DNA of 64,000 bases, taken from assembly GCF_037975245.1 (NCBI RefSeq), contig NC_092568.1:42895631-42959630 (forward strand), read 5' to 3'. This document shows positions 11,608 through 27,789 of the stretch, piece by piece. A model generated the notes under the pieces. It was given only the letters and a program-made list of their open reading frames with translations, did no database searches and was not told the origin of the DNA. Numbering within the stretch: position 1 is the first letter of the stretch; the number at the start of each line of letters is the position of its first letter. Position numbers and translations under genes: made by a program. Source of the stretch: Apostichopus japonicus (lineage: Eukaryota; Echinodermata; Holothuroidea; Aspidochirotida; Stichopodidae).

Positions 11608-12592
11608 TGTAACGCCCCTGTACCCCGGCCGAGCGGTAGCGTGGGTTATCAGGCAGCTGGAGGCCACCTGATGTCAGGGCAGGGGAAAGGGGAGGCGAAG
11701 ACTTATGCTAGCAGGGCTTGAACCAATACACACAAAAAAGAGAGAAGAATATAGTTTAAGAGAACTGGGTCTCAAATCAACAATTTAATTACTTAACTTG
11801 AAACATACACTTAACAGAAATAAGGCAGTGTCTTTCTGCCGTACACAAATGAAAGCAAACAACGGGCAGAGATTCACTTTAAATAAATAACCAATAACTA
11901 CGTACCAGGGCGTGGGCAGCACAGCTCTTAAGAATCACGAGAGTGAGTACCCGACACGGGGCGCCAACGACAGACTGAACAATACCGCCTAATGTGTTCC
12001 CGCCCCGATTAACTCCTGCAATACCTCCGGGGAGAGCCCTAATTTGACCCTACCTCCGGTGTCTATAATATGCAAAGAAGCCAACCAGGACGGGAAATTA
12101 TTACTTAAACAATACAATACGAATTGGCGCCCGTAGTCAGCCCTCACTCCCAGACCCGCTCTCTAAAATAAATAAACCTTGCCTTTGAAATAATACTTTA
12201 CTGTAATAGCCGTGCTGCTCACCGCTGGTTTCCAGTTCTTTGCCCGAACTTCAACGAAATCAATTAAGTTTCTACAACACAAAATACATAAGAAAAACAA
12301 CACCGTCTTAATGAAACAAGGTATAGAGAGCAAGTGAAAGTAAAATAGATAAACGCTAAACAGAACAACTCGTGTAACAAAAGAGCGAATGCCTGGAATG
12401 CTGGTGATGGCTGACGACGGGGAGAGCGAAAGAGACCTGCATAATAAAACAAAAGTAAATGGAATGGTGAATGAATGGGCAACAAATCGCGGGGTAAATT
12501 ATTCAAACAAAACTCGGGGAAACATATTCTTAGTAGCCCTGGGCGTGTTCTAAATACGGGGTACACGCATCCGAACAACCCAGGGCGTAACA
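11608..12592 (-). repeat. 5' LTR of the Gypsy element (985 bp)
   Basis: Uninterrupted copy running TGTAACGCCC...GGGCGTAACA on the + strand. It shares long near-identical blocks with 4357-7645. It should hold the element's promoter, but no core motif is called here. Confidence 0.92.
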
Positions 12593-12599
12593 ATATGTC

Positions 12600-13050
12600 C
12601 AAAATATTTCCCTCCATTAGCAAACTCCTCTAGTTCCGCCTTTGTCAAAAACATTTCTGCGTTTTCGACCTGCATTTAGTACTTAAAAAAGCCTACAACC
12701 CCTCACCTTTCTGGCGCATATTGTTTGAAATGCGCCGAGAACTCTAAGACCCTCCCTGGAAAAAAATCCTCTAGTGTCGCCATTGTAAAAATCATTTCCG
12801 CGTTTTCGACCGGCATTTAGGGGGAAAATCTTATACCCCCACCCCTTCCTGGTGCATTACAACTGAAATGTGCTTAAAACACTTTTTCACCCTCCCTTGA
12901 CAAAATCAACTAGTTTCGCAATTGTAAAAACAAAACATTTCCGCGTTTTCGACCTGCCTTTAGGGAAGAAAACCCTACAACCCCATCACCTTCCTGGCGC
13001 ATATTGACTGAAATGCGCCCAAACTCTCCACCCTCCCTTGACAAAATCAA
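12600..13050. repeat. Degenerate ~143-bp tandem repeat, three copies
   Basis: The marker catttcYgcgttttcgacc recurs at about 12650, 12794 and 12937, with cctggcgcat and ccctccctKga blocks at matching offsets. Copies are diverged. It abuts the Gypsy target duplication. Confidence 0.8.
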
Positions 13051-14590
13051 GTACCAAAAATATACATTTGACGGACCTTTAACCAAATCAAAAGTGATAA
13101 AACTCTGAAAACCTTTAAACATGGTATCTCAAGGTAGGAATCATGAATACTTCTCATACTTGGTGTGTGGGTGCATCGCATTGCGTACAAGGCCCCTATT
13201 GGTTTTGGTGGAAGTGTGTATTACCACGTACAGAACACTGACTTGTGTTTATCATGCCATATAGTGTAAAATTGTGTACATCAACAGTTATATTATGAGA
13301 GCTATTTTTGGTGAACAACCAGAAGTCTGTTATATTGAAGTCATCAAACCTCAATGCATTTTGTATTCTGGTTTCAAAGATTTTCTATTGTGGCTACCGG
13401 TATATTGCATCCAATTTACTGCAATTTCAAACACATGTTTGGTTCTTTGCTTTAGCGAAATGAAGTTATGTAGTCAGGTTGGCGTGTGCGTGTATGTATG
13501 ATGTGTGTGTTAGTTCTGATGTATTCTATTTGTACATTAATTAATTCATTGGACCATTAGTCATTTGAAATTTATTTTAGTTATTAGTCTTCTTACAGTG
13601 TCTTGTTGATATGTTTGATGATACTGTGGTTCCACCAGTAACCACATTAGTGCTAAGTGTACAGTGTTGGGTGTACAGTGTGCAGTGTTGCAAGATATGT
13701 TCAGTGTTGGGCTCTTTTATTCTCTCAGTGTCACATGCACTGCAGGATGCCCTGATGCAGTCAGCTCTTAAAGGGCTTTCTCGGGAACAATCTCTATAAT
13801 ATACTCAGAAGTGTTAAACTGCTTTTAGTTTTTACGGACTGTGGAAAGATGATTTCATCGAAACATTGTTTGCAAGAAGAGACTAAGTTAGCACAACATG
13901 GTCACAGAACAATTAACGTCAACAAGCCAAACTCGCTATAAAAAATTGGGCAGGTTATTGTGGAACGCCGATTATAACAGAAATCTTGATTCCGTAAAAT
14001 AATCTGTAATGCAAGAACACAAAAAGAAAGTGTTAAAGTTAAAGGAAGACACTGTAAAAATACAGGATTGGTGCACAAAATATCAATACAAATAAAGCAA
14101 AGTTTATGCTAATATTTTAAAGATAACCGCAATGTAGCTACGAGACGATATATGGTTAATGTATTTGTAACATACATTTATGGTCACATGTTACTATCTA
14201 TCTCTTAAAAGTTGCTTGGATTTAAAATTGACGCTAATCTAACATAATAAACATGAAATTAGTAACCTAGTAACGGTATCACTGTCGTTATAATTATAAC
14301 GTACTTACCTTGTGAGGACAGATCTACAGATATGTTTAAGAAGTTATATTGGGATACCATTTATGAACGTCTATACAACTTCATAAGGGGTAAACGAATC
14401 TTAAATATACTTAACTATGCCAACCCAGCAGGAAGATGTTTAGCGTTACATACATAGGCAGGGGGAGGCGATTTGTTTCAAATATTGGGGAACATTTGCT
14501 TGGGTGCAGGCATGTAGCATCCCCAAAATTGTTCGCGCGCAAAAACCAAACATTAGTTGTTTTACTTCCAAACACTTACCTTATTTAATT

Positions 14591-14594
<4 letters not shown>
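13051..14594. other. Intergenic sequence, no gene recognised
   Basis: Only short, unrelated open frames. A small gtgtacagtgttg duplication lies at 13656-13690. Nothing else supportable. Confidence 0.5.

Positions 14595-14669
<75 letters not shown>
14595..14669. repeat. (TA)n microsatellite
   Basis: About 37 uninterrupted TA dinucleotides. The minus-strand frame of alternating I/Y residues here is an artefact of the repeat. Confidence 0.98.
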
Positions 14670-14672
<3 letters not shown>

Positions 14673-14867
14673 AAGCCCACTATGAATTCCGTTTAAAATT
14701 GTGAGATCGCGACTTGGCATCCACTTTTCTAGAGCCGAATTGGCAACGGCTTTTGCTTGTAAAGGCCGGGGAACTGGTTTGACGGACACTACATCGTGTG
14801 TAGCCTACGTCCCTCGTATGCATGTTGTAATAGTGTGTGCTTTCACATTGTATATTCAATGATCTGT

Positions 14868-14923
14868 GCTTTAATCAGGGAGCTGCTACTCTAAGAGTTA
14901 GAGTAGCAGCTCCCTGCTTTAAT
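14868..14923. repeat. Perfect 18-bp-arm hairpin between direct repeats
   Basis: Arms 14877-14894 and 14898-14915 are exact inverted copies (AGGGAGCTGCTACTCTAA) with a 3-nt loop. The direct repeat GCTTTAAT (TGCTTTAAT if one base of overlap is allowed) flanks it at 14868-14875 and 14916-14923. It begins CAGGG like a hAT end, so it could be a minimal palindromic hAT relic or a template-switch product. Confidence 0.9.
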
Positions 14924-15000
14924 TATATCTATCAACACTGATTTATTTGCTTTTAGTCATTATTTGGCAGTTAGCCTAATTGTTAAATGTGTTTATATGT

Positions 15001-15300
15001 CAGGGGCGCATCAAGGATTTTCTAACCGGGGGCGCGAATTACTATCTAAGTGGAGCGCCACTATCGGTTCGCGCGCAGCGTACAAAAGCATTTCTTGTTT
15101 TGATACCCCCAGATCACCGGAAATGGCACTTTTCGGGCTTGAAAATGACCAAACAGATGTACACTTTTGCCTGAGAACCAAGAAAGGTGATTCTACGTCA
15201 CGGCCCACAATACCCATAAGCCCCACTTTTCAAGATTTTAAGCCCATTATTTGTTCAGAATTTGAAAATTCACATTTCTCGTGAATAAATTCCCTTCAAA
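15001..15300. repeat. Copy of the 'gcggagcgcca' interspersed repeat family
   Basis: Begins CAGGGGCGCATCAAGG, with the internal block agtggagcgccactatcggttcg followed by cagcgtacaa and ccagatcaccggaaatggc, matching copies at 6751, 15840 and 16770. No right end or target duplication was found for this copy. Confidence 0.75.
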
Positions 15301-15707
15301 ATATACCCATAATGTTGCACAAAATTTCATCTATGGACAACCAATATAGAAAAAACCCCTGCAACCCCTAACAGACCGGTCAAAATTGCACGAGTAGAGG
15401 GAAGTATGATGAAGAATGTTGGTCAGGGAATTTTCGAAAATTCAGACACAGTTAATTTATTGGTGTACAATTATTAAAACCTCTTATAACGGCTACTTAA
15501 AACTTCGTTGAAGGAAATGAAAAAATACCCGATATTTCCGAAACCGAACATTACACACATAGACAGTTTTGAGGCTGTTCATCCTGGAACGCCATTTTCA
15601 TGCTCACTGATATATGATATGATATCTGCTGTTTGCTTTACAAGTTCGAATAATTGAAATGAGACTGAAATAAATAACTTTTATCTGTTTATAGTGCAAT
15701 GCCCCAC

Positions 15708-16165
15708 CAGTGGCGTAACGATGACCCTGTGGGCCCGGTCCCTGGCCCAAAGGGGCCCACATCAGGAGGTCCAAGCAAGGGTGTCCGCAGAAATATTGAC
15801 AAGGGGGGGGGGGGTAGTATGTCATATAGGTGTAACACACTACATTATATTATCTAAGCGGAGCGCCATCATCGGTTGGCGCGGAGCGTACGACGATTTT
15901 TTTTTGCCAAAAAATACTACTAGATCGTCGGAAAAGACACTTCCCGTACAAGTTGCATTCACACACATCGGTTATTTTGAGATCTCATGTCTTAGGATTT
16001 TGACTTTCAATAATTTCAGTAATGCATTCTGGGTCCGTATGCAATGAACATAACTAGAGAACTGTTTGTTGGGTGAAATAATTGAAATGTCAAATGCTTA
16101 ACTTTTTTTTTTTCAATTTTTGATTTTCCAGGGGGTGAAGCAAGTGACCCCCCCCCCCCCCCACT
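15708..16165. repeat. Two overlapping hAT-like repeat fragments
   Basis: CAGTGGCGTAACG begins at 15708 and CAAGGGTGTCCGCAG at 15776, both hAT-like termini. The 'aagcggagcgccatcatcgg' block follows at 15855, and a poly-C tract ends at ccactg (16165). The boundaries of the individual copies cannot be resolved. Confidence 0.6.
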
Positions 16166-16268
16166 GTATGGAGTATAATGGAGACTACTGTTCAGATGCA
16201 GTAATCAAACCTAAGCATATAGGCTAATTTCGGCTGAAACTTTGTCTCCATCTAAGCCTAATTTCCTG

Positions 16269-17411
16269 CAGCGACGTAGCCAGGAATTTGAAAGGCGGAG
16301 CACATTTTGCGATTGATATGGGGAGGGTCTAAGGGGAGCGGCGTTCCCCTCTTATCCTGAGATACTTATGAACAATTGAAGGTCCTTAGATGCGATCTGG
16401 TGCAATGTTTTGCCAGTTTCATCATTATCATATGATATCATATTATCAGCAGATTTTGTTTCCTGTTTGAATTCTTTTACATGTTCCTTTACATATTATA
16501 TCAGAAAGACAAACATAGTGCTCTTTCACAATTTTTCCAGTAGAATGATTCTTTTTTATTGTCCAATGTCTGGACTTTAATACATTTGACGAACTTAACT
16601 GATGGAGAATATAAACTTTCATATTTTGTAAGACAGCCAGATGTGCAGTGGCCTAAAACAAATATTATTATCGCAGTGTATTAGCAGTGTAATAAGCAGG
16701 TGCGTAGCGAGGAATTTGCCAAGGGAGGGGCGAACATGTAGGCAAATTATCAGAGCCGTAGATTCGGTATTGGAAACTATCTAAGCGCCACCATAAGTTG
16801 GCGCGAAGCGTACAAGACAATTTTTGCCGAAAATGCCTCCCAGATCGCTGGAAATGGCACTTCCCATGCCTTGCAAGTTGCATCTAAGCATTTTCTATTT
16901 GAAATTCCTAGTGATATCATAAAAACGTACAAAAAATGCTCAAGGGGGTGGGGGGGGGGGCTGGTACGCGCCTGGTAATAAGTATTTATAGGAAGTGCGT
17001 ATCATGTACGATTGCTAGCTTAGCTTCATAACATGCTGTTCGTGGAACAACTTAGGACGTATCATAGAAAGGATGAGAACGAACGTTGTCGACGTCGTTG
17101 TGTATACGGTTCGTGACACTCCATCGAGTGCAGTTGAGAAAAATTTAGCTAAATTAAATAAATAAAATAAAAGTTAAATTTAGCTAATTGTATCTGCCAA
17201 ACCATTACCTCCATGGCCAAACTAAGTCAGTAGCTGAATCAGTAGGCTTGAATGTTACTACGATTATAATCGAGTTAACGGAACTGACGAGTATTCAAGA
17301 TCAAAAAAGCACTGACAAAATACCATGCTAAAAAAACAACACTTTTTAACACTTTTTCGACACTGAAAGGGGGAGCAGTTGCTCCCCTGCTACCCACTGG
17401 ATACGTCCCTG
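16269..17411. mobile_element. Non-autonomous hAT element (1143 bp) with nested hAT
   Basis: Starts CAGCGACGTAGCCAGG and ends CTGGATACGTCCCTG, with an exact 8-bp duplication ATTTCCTG on both sides (16261-16268, 17412-17419). No transposase is visible. It contains the smaller element at 16697-16974. Confidence 0.92.
16697..16974. mobile_element. hAT MITE (278 bp) nested in the previous element
   Basis: Ends CAGGTGCGTA...TACGCGCCTG, flanked by an exact 8-bp duplication GTAATAAG (16689-16696, 16975-16982). It carries the 'taagcgccaccataagttgg' core of the family also seen at 6751, 15001 and 15840, which assigns that family to hAT. Confidence 0.93.
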
Positions 17412-17419
17412 ATTTCCTG

Positions 17420-18177
17420 TGCTTATTTACTTACCAGATACATCGAAGACATCTTTATTCTTACTTTTTATTATTATATTTATATGAAAGCCATGCAAAC
17501 ATGCAGTACAGTGTCCTTGGGATTTCTTTGGATTTGTCGGGACCTGATCTTAGGAAATTGCAAAATCGGGCTTGGTCACACTCCAGGTAGGTCAGTGCAC
17601 AACCTCTAGACGTCATTAATACACAACCTGATCATCGGGAAGCGATTAGAGGGGTGGGCGTACGGTTGTGGGCCCGCGTTTTCATGCAGATGGGAACAAT
17701 CTCAAGAAGTGATGGGTGCGTCCGCCCCCCCCCCGCCCATGATACGCCCTTTGATCCACTACATGATATTCACAGGAGATGTGCTCAATTCTCCAATAGC
17801 ATGCGGAATTTATTTTTAGATTCATTGTAAGAGTTACGGTACTAGGTTTGGGGTAACAACTTGCATTACAGGTCGGAGTGTATAATATTTTATCTCTGGA
17901 TGACAATGTTGCATCGAAGGAAATAGGTCTAGTGCAGTTCGCATATAGATCCTGGCCTAATACCGAAATGTGTCATGCTCCCCGACGACTCGGTCGAGTT
18001 CGAGACCAGCCACAGTTGGTTTCATACACACACACGCGCGTTATGATAGACCATATATAGTAGGCCTATATATAAACATTAGTGAGAGAGGAAAAATGTA
18101 AAGGTAAAAAATGGAGTTGTCGGTGTAAGGGGTAGGGTGAGGGGCACGCCCCTTCCGAATTCCTCGATCCGTCACTG
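17420..18177. other. Non-coding; right end of a hAT-like repeat at 18130-18177
   Basis: The segment ending ctcgatccgtcactg at 18177 reads CAGTGACGGATCGAG on the complement, a hAT-like terminus. The matching left end was not found. A second such terminus (cctggatacgcgctg) ends near 18430. Confidence 0.5.
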
Positions 18178-18221
18178 GCTACCATGTGTATATAATAGGG
18201 ATCAGCGCTGTATTTATGACT

Positions 18222-18390
18222 GTTCCTCTTTCTCTTCCCCGGAGTTTTGGCGTTTTCCTTCTACTCCCTCCTTTTCTCCCTTTTCCCTCTTTCTTCTTTT
18301 TCTTTTCCCTTCCTTCCTCTCCTTCCTCCTCTTTCCCCTCACTTTTCCCCCTTTTTTTCTTCTCTCTTTTTTTCTCTCCTCTTTTTCTTA
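18222..18390. repeat. Polypyrimidine tract (~165 bp)
   Basis: Almost entirely C and T on the + strand (runs of cttttctccctttt type), so every frame gives low-complexity Ser/Pro/Phe/Leu or Lys/Glu/Gly/Arg peptides. These open frames are not genes. Confidence 0.9.
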
Positions 18391-18430
18391 CCCGGGGCGC
18401 GCCCCCAACACCCCCCCCCCCTGGATACGC

Positions 18431-22363
<3,933 letters not shown>

Positions 22364-22709
22364 TAACACCTCTTCTCATTTATTTAACCCATGAAGAGCT
22401 GATGAAACAACATAACTACATAACATAACTATTTTCAATATCAAATGTTGTTTAAATGATGTGGGGAAGTGACCTTGCTTTCTGAAAACTATATGTACTA
22501 GTATTTTGTTACCCTTTCATTTCGGGCTAGACACTGCAAGGGATACTCTAGGGAAAATGTATTTTTGATTTGATAAAATAGGAGTTCTGTGATCTTATAC
22601 AGTACTGTGATTGTTTAACTCATCAAAATCAAAATTCTTCAAATTTGTACAATTTTGTGCTATTTACTTCGAATTTCTATGATTTTATACCATTTCACAA
22701 ATCCTACAA

Positions 22710-23641
22710 CAGGGCTTGACATAAGCCTAAAAAATGGCAATGCAAAAATGCCATTGGTAGGTAGGTTCCAATTTATGAAGGGCATCATGTCAAATGGGAA
22801 GGGCATGATGGCCTTAAATGTATCTGAGGAAGGGCACTGATGGCATTTTTGGTCAACACAAATCTTAGGTCATTTTAGTGAATCAGAAATACGGAAAACT
22901 TTTTAATGCTCACGTTGTTAATATTCAGTATACAGTGCAGCGCAAAGTGACTTTTACCTTGAAAGTCCCGTACGTACATATTAATAATCAATCACCCCTT
23001 TCCTTATGTGGTATGTGCTGTATGACATGATACGTCACTACTTTTTACAACTAATTGTTGACATATCTTTTCCAAAGTGAAGTTTACTATTTCTATTAAG
23101 GGGTTCTTTTATTAACATTCCTGCCTAATTTATTGCAGAGTACCAAAACTTAAATAGATCTACTAAATCAATCACGTTTCATTCGACAAGTCAATTTACT
23201 GTGAGATTCTCGCATACAGTCAACTCAATGGAGAAGTCCCATTGACTTACTGTGTGGAAGTAAAAAGAACATTGAAGAGCAAAGTCCTTGTGTAGGAAGC
23301 ATAAAGAATGATCTCAACGACACTTACGTTTGAACTGTATGTAACAGGTACGAAAGTCCGCCGAAACTCTTGAGAAAGTGAAAGAAATCGCAGCATCAAG
23401 CTAATGCATTGCTTAGGATGAATCAAACAAAATCTCCCCAAGATTTTCGGGTTACTCTATAGTGTAACTTGGTGTACTACTCGCAATGTACAGGGCACTG
23501 ACGGCAAAACATAAAGGACATGATGGCAAACTTTTGCTGTTGGCGAGGCGTATTTTTCAGGGGCACCTGTACCCTACGTAGGCAAACAGCAAGGGCACAA
23601 CAGCTTTTTGCCATCGGTGCCGTCTGTTATGTCAAGCCTTG
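22710..23641. mobile_element. hAT-like element with CARGGCTTGACATAA ends
   Basis: The left end CAGGGCTTGACATAA (22710) and the complement of the right end CAAGGCTTGACATAA (23641) form a 15-bp inverted terminus with one mismatch. The ends are followed by similar 'aatggcaa'/'gatggcaa' sequence. The expected 8-bp duplication is not clean (TCCTACAA versus ATACAAAT). No transposase frame. Confidence 0.75.
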
Positions 23642-26600
23642 ATACAAATATTCAACAGCAAATTTTTGTACGAAATTCACAAATGATCGCGGTTTCTGCG
23701 ATCAGTTTTTTATCGTATCAAATTGTGTAAAATCGTTGAAAAGGACACTTAAATTTCAAACATTTTTTTCATGATTGAATCTGTGTTTAAAATTTATTTT
23801 GAACAGAATTTCTGTGTTATACAGTCAATGCAAATCTAGACTAGTTTATACCAACCATTTTAGGAACGTCAAGTTGCCAATGTAATGGAATAAATTGACA
23901 CAATACATTTCAGATGGACAACAATGAAACATTTATGGCTGTATGATATATGCATTGAGCAAACAAGTGTATTGATCGTTCATTTGAGTGTACAACGTGA
24001 GAGACGAAAGAGATTAATTAATATATATTTCAAAGTTTGGAAAATGGAAGTAATAAAGAACCAAAGGTGTCTGTTTTGCCGAAATTTTATCGGTGCAACA
24101 GATTACAGTGCTGTGAATCCTGTCAAACTAAATTGCACCATTTAAGAGATTGTTGCTAACATAAATTAGGTTTCTTTTCATTTATTGGATTGTATTCTAA
24201 GGACATTTGTGGGGCTTATCGCTATGTGCTTATTAAAACACTGTATTAGGCCTACAGTGGGGAATTGAAACCCCTTCAAAACAATGTTTGTTGGTATTTT
24301 GACAATAATTTCTTTTGTCTTAAGTAACGTAATATTTGTAGAAGTTTTGAGACACTTTCTTCCTAAAACAAAATCTGATTCTGTTGATGGAATATGTGGT
24401 TTATAACATCTCTTTGAAGTAAGAGATTATATTGATCAGTTCACAACAATGAGAACTGCAATCAGAAAGAGAGAGGGCCTCTAACAGTAAGGTCTATTCA
24501 GAGCAGGATTAAGGTTTAAAAAAAGAATGTCGGATAATGCAATGGTACTGAGAATTTACGTTGCATATAAGCAAGCCTTCTGCTGATGATGTTCTCTTTA
24601 TTGTATACTACAGGCCTAGGTATATTATGCGGGGAGGGGAAAAATAATAAAGTTGCGGCGGGGAAAAGAACGGTTCACGAACCATTGTGCACTTCATAGC
24701 AACAACACACACAAATTGAATCAAAACATACAGGCAACCTGTATCAAATTTAACTATTTATTGCATGGACTTTCCCAATGTTAAAATTAAACTTATCACA
24801 GTATTTTATATAACATTCATTGGTTTAAGTCTTGATTTTAATCAATCTCAACTGATTGATGTTATATTAGCCTTACATTCTCACACATGTTGTTTCAATT
24901 GCTGTGTGAAAGTTAAAACAATATCTTAAATAAGAACAAGGAAATGACATTGGAGACGCTCACCAAAACTGGTCATGGTAATTCAACACAGCAGCACCAA
25001 ATTAAAACACATTTCTTAAAACAATAGTGCAAGTAAACACTAACATCAAAATATTCAGCATCTCTATCATCCGAAAAAGGCATAAAACACAACTGACAAT
25101 CCAAACAAATAGCAGTGCATATGACAATAAAACATATTGTCTCATAGTCTCCGTTTATTTTCTCTCATTTCTGCTCAAGTAAACAATTATCAGGGCAAGT
25201 GAATTCTTGAAGCTACTTGCCCGATTTGGCAAGTGGAGTGTACTGTACGTTTACGCTGTTACTGTTTAGGCAGGGTACACATACCTGTGCTAGTAGTACA
25301 CACAGTACAGTGCTGATTACATTCAGTAGATCATGTAGGCCCATCTTTCCTGTGGTTGGTTTGAGACAGGGTGAAAGGGATCGAGGAATGAAAACTAAGG
25401 CCTATGAGATTCCAATACAATGATTTTCATAGGAAACCATAAATAGTGAAATATAGTATGATAATAATGTAGAATGAGAAACATTCCAATGGCTGGTGTT
25501 AGATAACGGTGTGAGTTTATAATACTTTTAATAGGGTCCAGCTTGAAAATGAAAGACACGTAAACAACACTGATTTTTCCTACTTTATTTTCATTCTTAT
25601 CAAATCTTTAAATAAGTTGCTGCAACAGAAAAAATATAGATGGAAAAATCGTGGTCATAAAACCGCAAATAGTAGGCAAGGCTAGTGTCCATATGCTTCA
25701 TGTTCGTGTCGTACAGTAAATGCTGTAAGTATCAGTTGTGCACAAATTCTCGGTATACCTGTTTTTGCTTATACCAATGCACCCTAGTAGTTTGTTACAG
25801 TAAATCGCTGTGGATATCATCTTTAAGGTGATTTGTGAAATGCGTCTTGTAGGTAGCATGCTTGTGTATGGACATTGCAGCTCATGAAAGTAAATGCGAC
25901 AGTAACATGCAGGAGCTTAACATGACAATGATGGCACTTTAATACACCAAAATTCAAAACAAAATGGAATCACTGATCTTTTGTAACATCATGAGAGATG
26001 TGTGTTTGTGGTATTTCCATTACTGTATGTGCTGGACTAATTACATTAAAGTAAAGTGATTCTATATGTACCGAAAATGGAAAAAAAATGTACATAAGAT
26101 AAAAAATGTTTGATCATTTGGTGTTATGTTTTTCTTTATATTTCAATGAACCACTGGTGATGTTCATTGAAGAAATATGTCATTTAGCAAGCAAATGACA
26201 GTTGTAGTTGATAAAACTAATGGAAACAGCATTAAAATCGTAAAATTTGGGTTAAAATGTTGAAGCCCCCGAAAAAGTTTGCGTCCCGTAAAAAAAACTT
26301 GCGTCCCAATCGAAAACCAATTATGTTTATTGTATGACCTACTATTACTACTACTAGTGTAGTATCACAGCCTATACTTTGTGAATGTTATACACAATAT
26401 AGGGTAGAAATGCTCAGTGCCTTAACTTTGCTATTTTTCAGGGGCGGCCGGGGGCGGCCCTCCTTTCGACCACCCTGCCGTTTCAACCCATTTTTACCCC
26501 CAGTCCCCCCTCCATCCGTCCTTCTACTTCCCTACTCGCCAACTCCGTAGTAGATCCGTGCTTTGACCTTGCAGCGATTCCAACAAACAACTCTTCAAAA

Positions 26601-27782
26601 ATCCCAGTACCTATAGTGTGCATATCTCTCGCTAAATTCCAGTTCACTGTACTACTGTATGTACATGCCTGTTCGAGCTTCATTTCAACTACACATGCGC
26701 AAATCCTTAAAATCTGATCCAACATTTATCCTGGCTCTTTGCAAGCAATAATCTATACCAAAAACATAGTAGCTCTATGTAAATTGGTTTTTACGCAATG
26801 TTAGATTTAAAAAAAATCAGTACAGTAGTTTATACACGAATGTTGCGCCAAAATAACATTTACTGAAGCACGTGGTTAATTGGACCGCGAAATTTTTTTT
26901 GCAACAGAAACTACTGATGTTAAGAATGCACATTTTACATTAGCAACTATTACTACAGAGAGAAGAAACATACTGTGAGCTGAAATATCCTGTTCAGGAT
27001 CAGAGATGTTAGCTTCCCACAAAATTCATAGATTGTCTCCACTCATTAACATTTTCTGATCAAAACAATGATTCAAATATTACGAAGCCTCTTCGCTGTC
27101 AAAATGTATACGTACTGTATGTGACAAGGCCTAACGTTATGATATTGGAGTGCACACACATGATAGCCTATACCGCAAAAAGCTTCACTATCTCTACACA
27201 GGGGAAAGTAAGTTGCAAGTAATTGTTGTTAAACAACATACTCCGTGTTCACTGAGCACTACAGGTGCAAGAATTTTCACAGACAATGGATGGGGACTTA
27301 TAACCAATCAAATCACGGGAATTTTGGAAAAGCATCATTGTCTATTTTTAGCATGAAAATCTCTGTAATGGGGTGTTGTTAACCCTGAACCTTGCGTTGA
27401 TTGTTATGATATATTTATTTTCAAACAAATTCAATGATCTGTTGGAGTAGGAGAAACTTTGCTTCTTGTAAGAAGTTGTGGTCTTTTGAAAAGAAATAAT
27501 GTTCATTCCAAAATGTGTTTTGACAGTTTTGTTATGTTTTCCGTTGACCTAGTTGTGAGTGTGTATACTTGGGGTTTGTTTCTCAAAAAAAAGTTTGCGT
27601 CCGCGGGACGCAAGCAATTTGAAGATTTTGCGTCCCTGGCCAAAACATTGCGTCATGGACGCAGAATCCTGCGTTCGTAACAATGCTGTAAGTTGTAATC
27701 CATAAACCCTTGTAGACTTCTCCGACATTAGTGGTTGTAAGCGAGGCCGATCACGGTAATTGTAGAGTTCAGAACTGGATAC
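23642..27782. other. Intronic sequence, no gene recognised
   Basis: Mostly unique AT-rich intron. hAT-like single termini CAGGGCAAGTGAATTC (about 25191) and CAGGGGCGGCCGGG (about 26439) have no partner found. A 'tttgcgtcc' motif recurs at 26278-26310 and 27590-27665, which may mark a decayed repeat. Confidence 0.4.
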
Positions 27783-27789
27783 AAATATA

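Larger units (their letters stand above)
4357..12592 (-). mobile_element. Ty3/Gypsy LTR retrotransposon, defective, minus strand
   Basis: The element is bounded by LTRs that start TGTAACGCCC and end GGGCGTAACA, and flanked by a 4-bp duplication ATAT (4353-4356 and 12593-12596). On the minus strand the order is 5' LTR (11608-12592), primer-binding-like site, gag with zinc knuckle, aspartic protease, truncated RT, integrase, 3' LTR (4357-7645). Protease-RT-integrase order is that of the Ty3/Gypsy group. It is dead: gag has an in-frame stop, RT after the LDL motif and RNase H are deleted, and integrase has a frameshift. The 3' LTR was later invaded by at least two insertions that contain further insertions. 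Confidence 0.93.

Noticed and set aside
14589-14789. Minus-strand frame rich in Ile-Tyr repeats
   Set aside because: Created by the (TA)n microsatellite.
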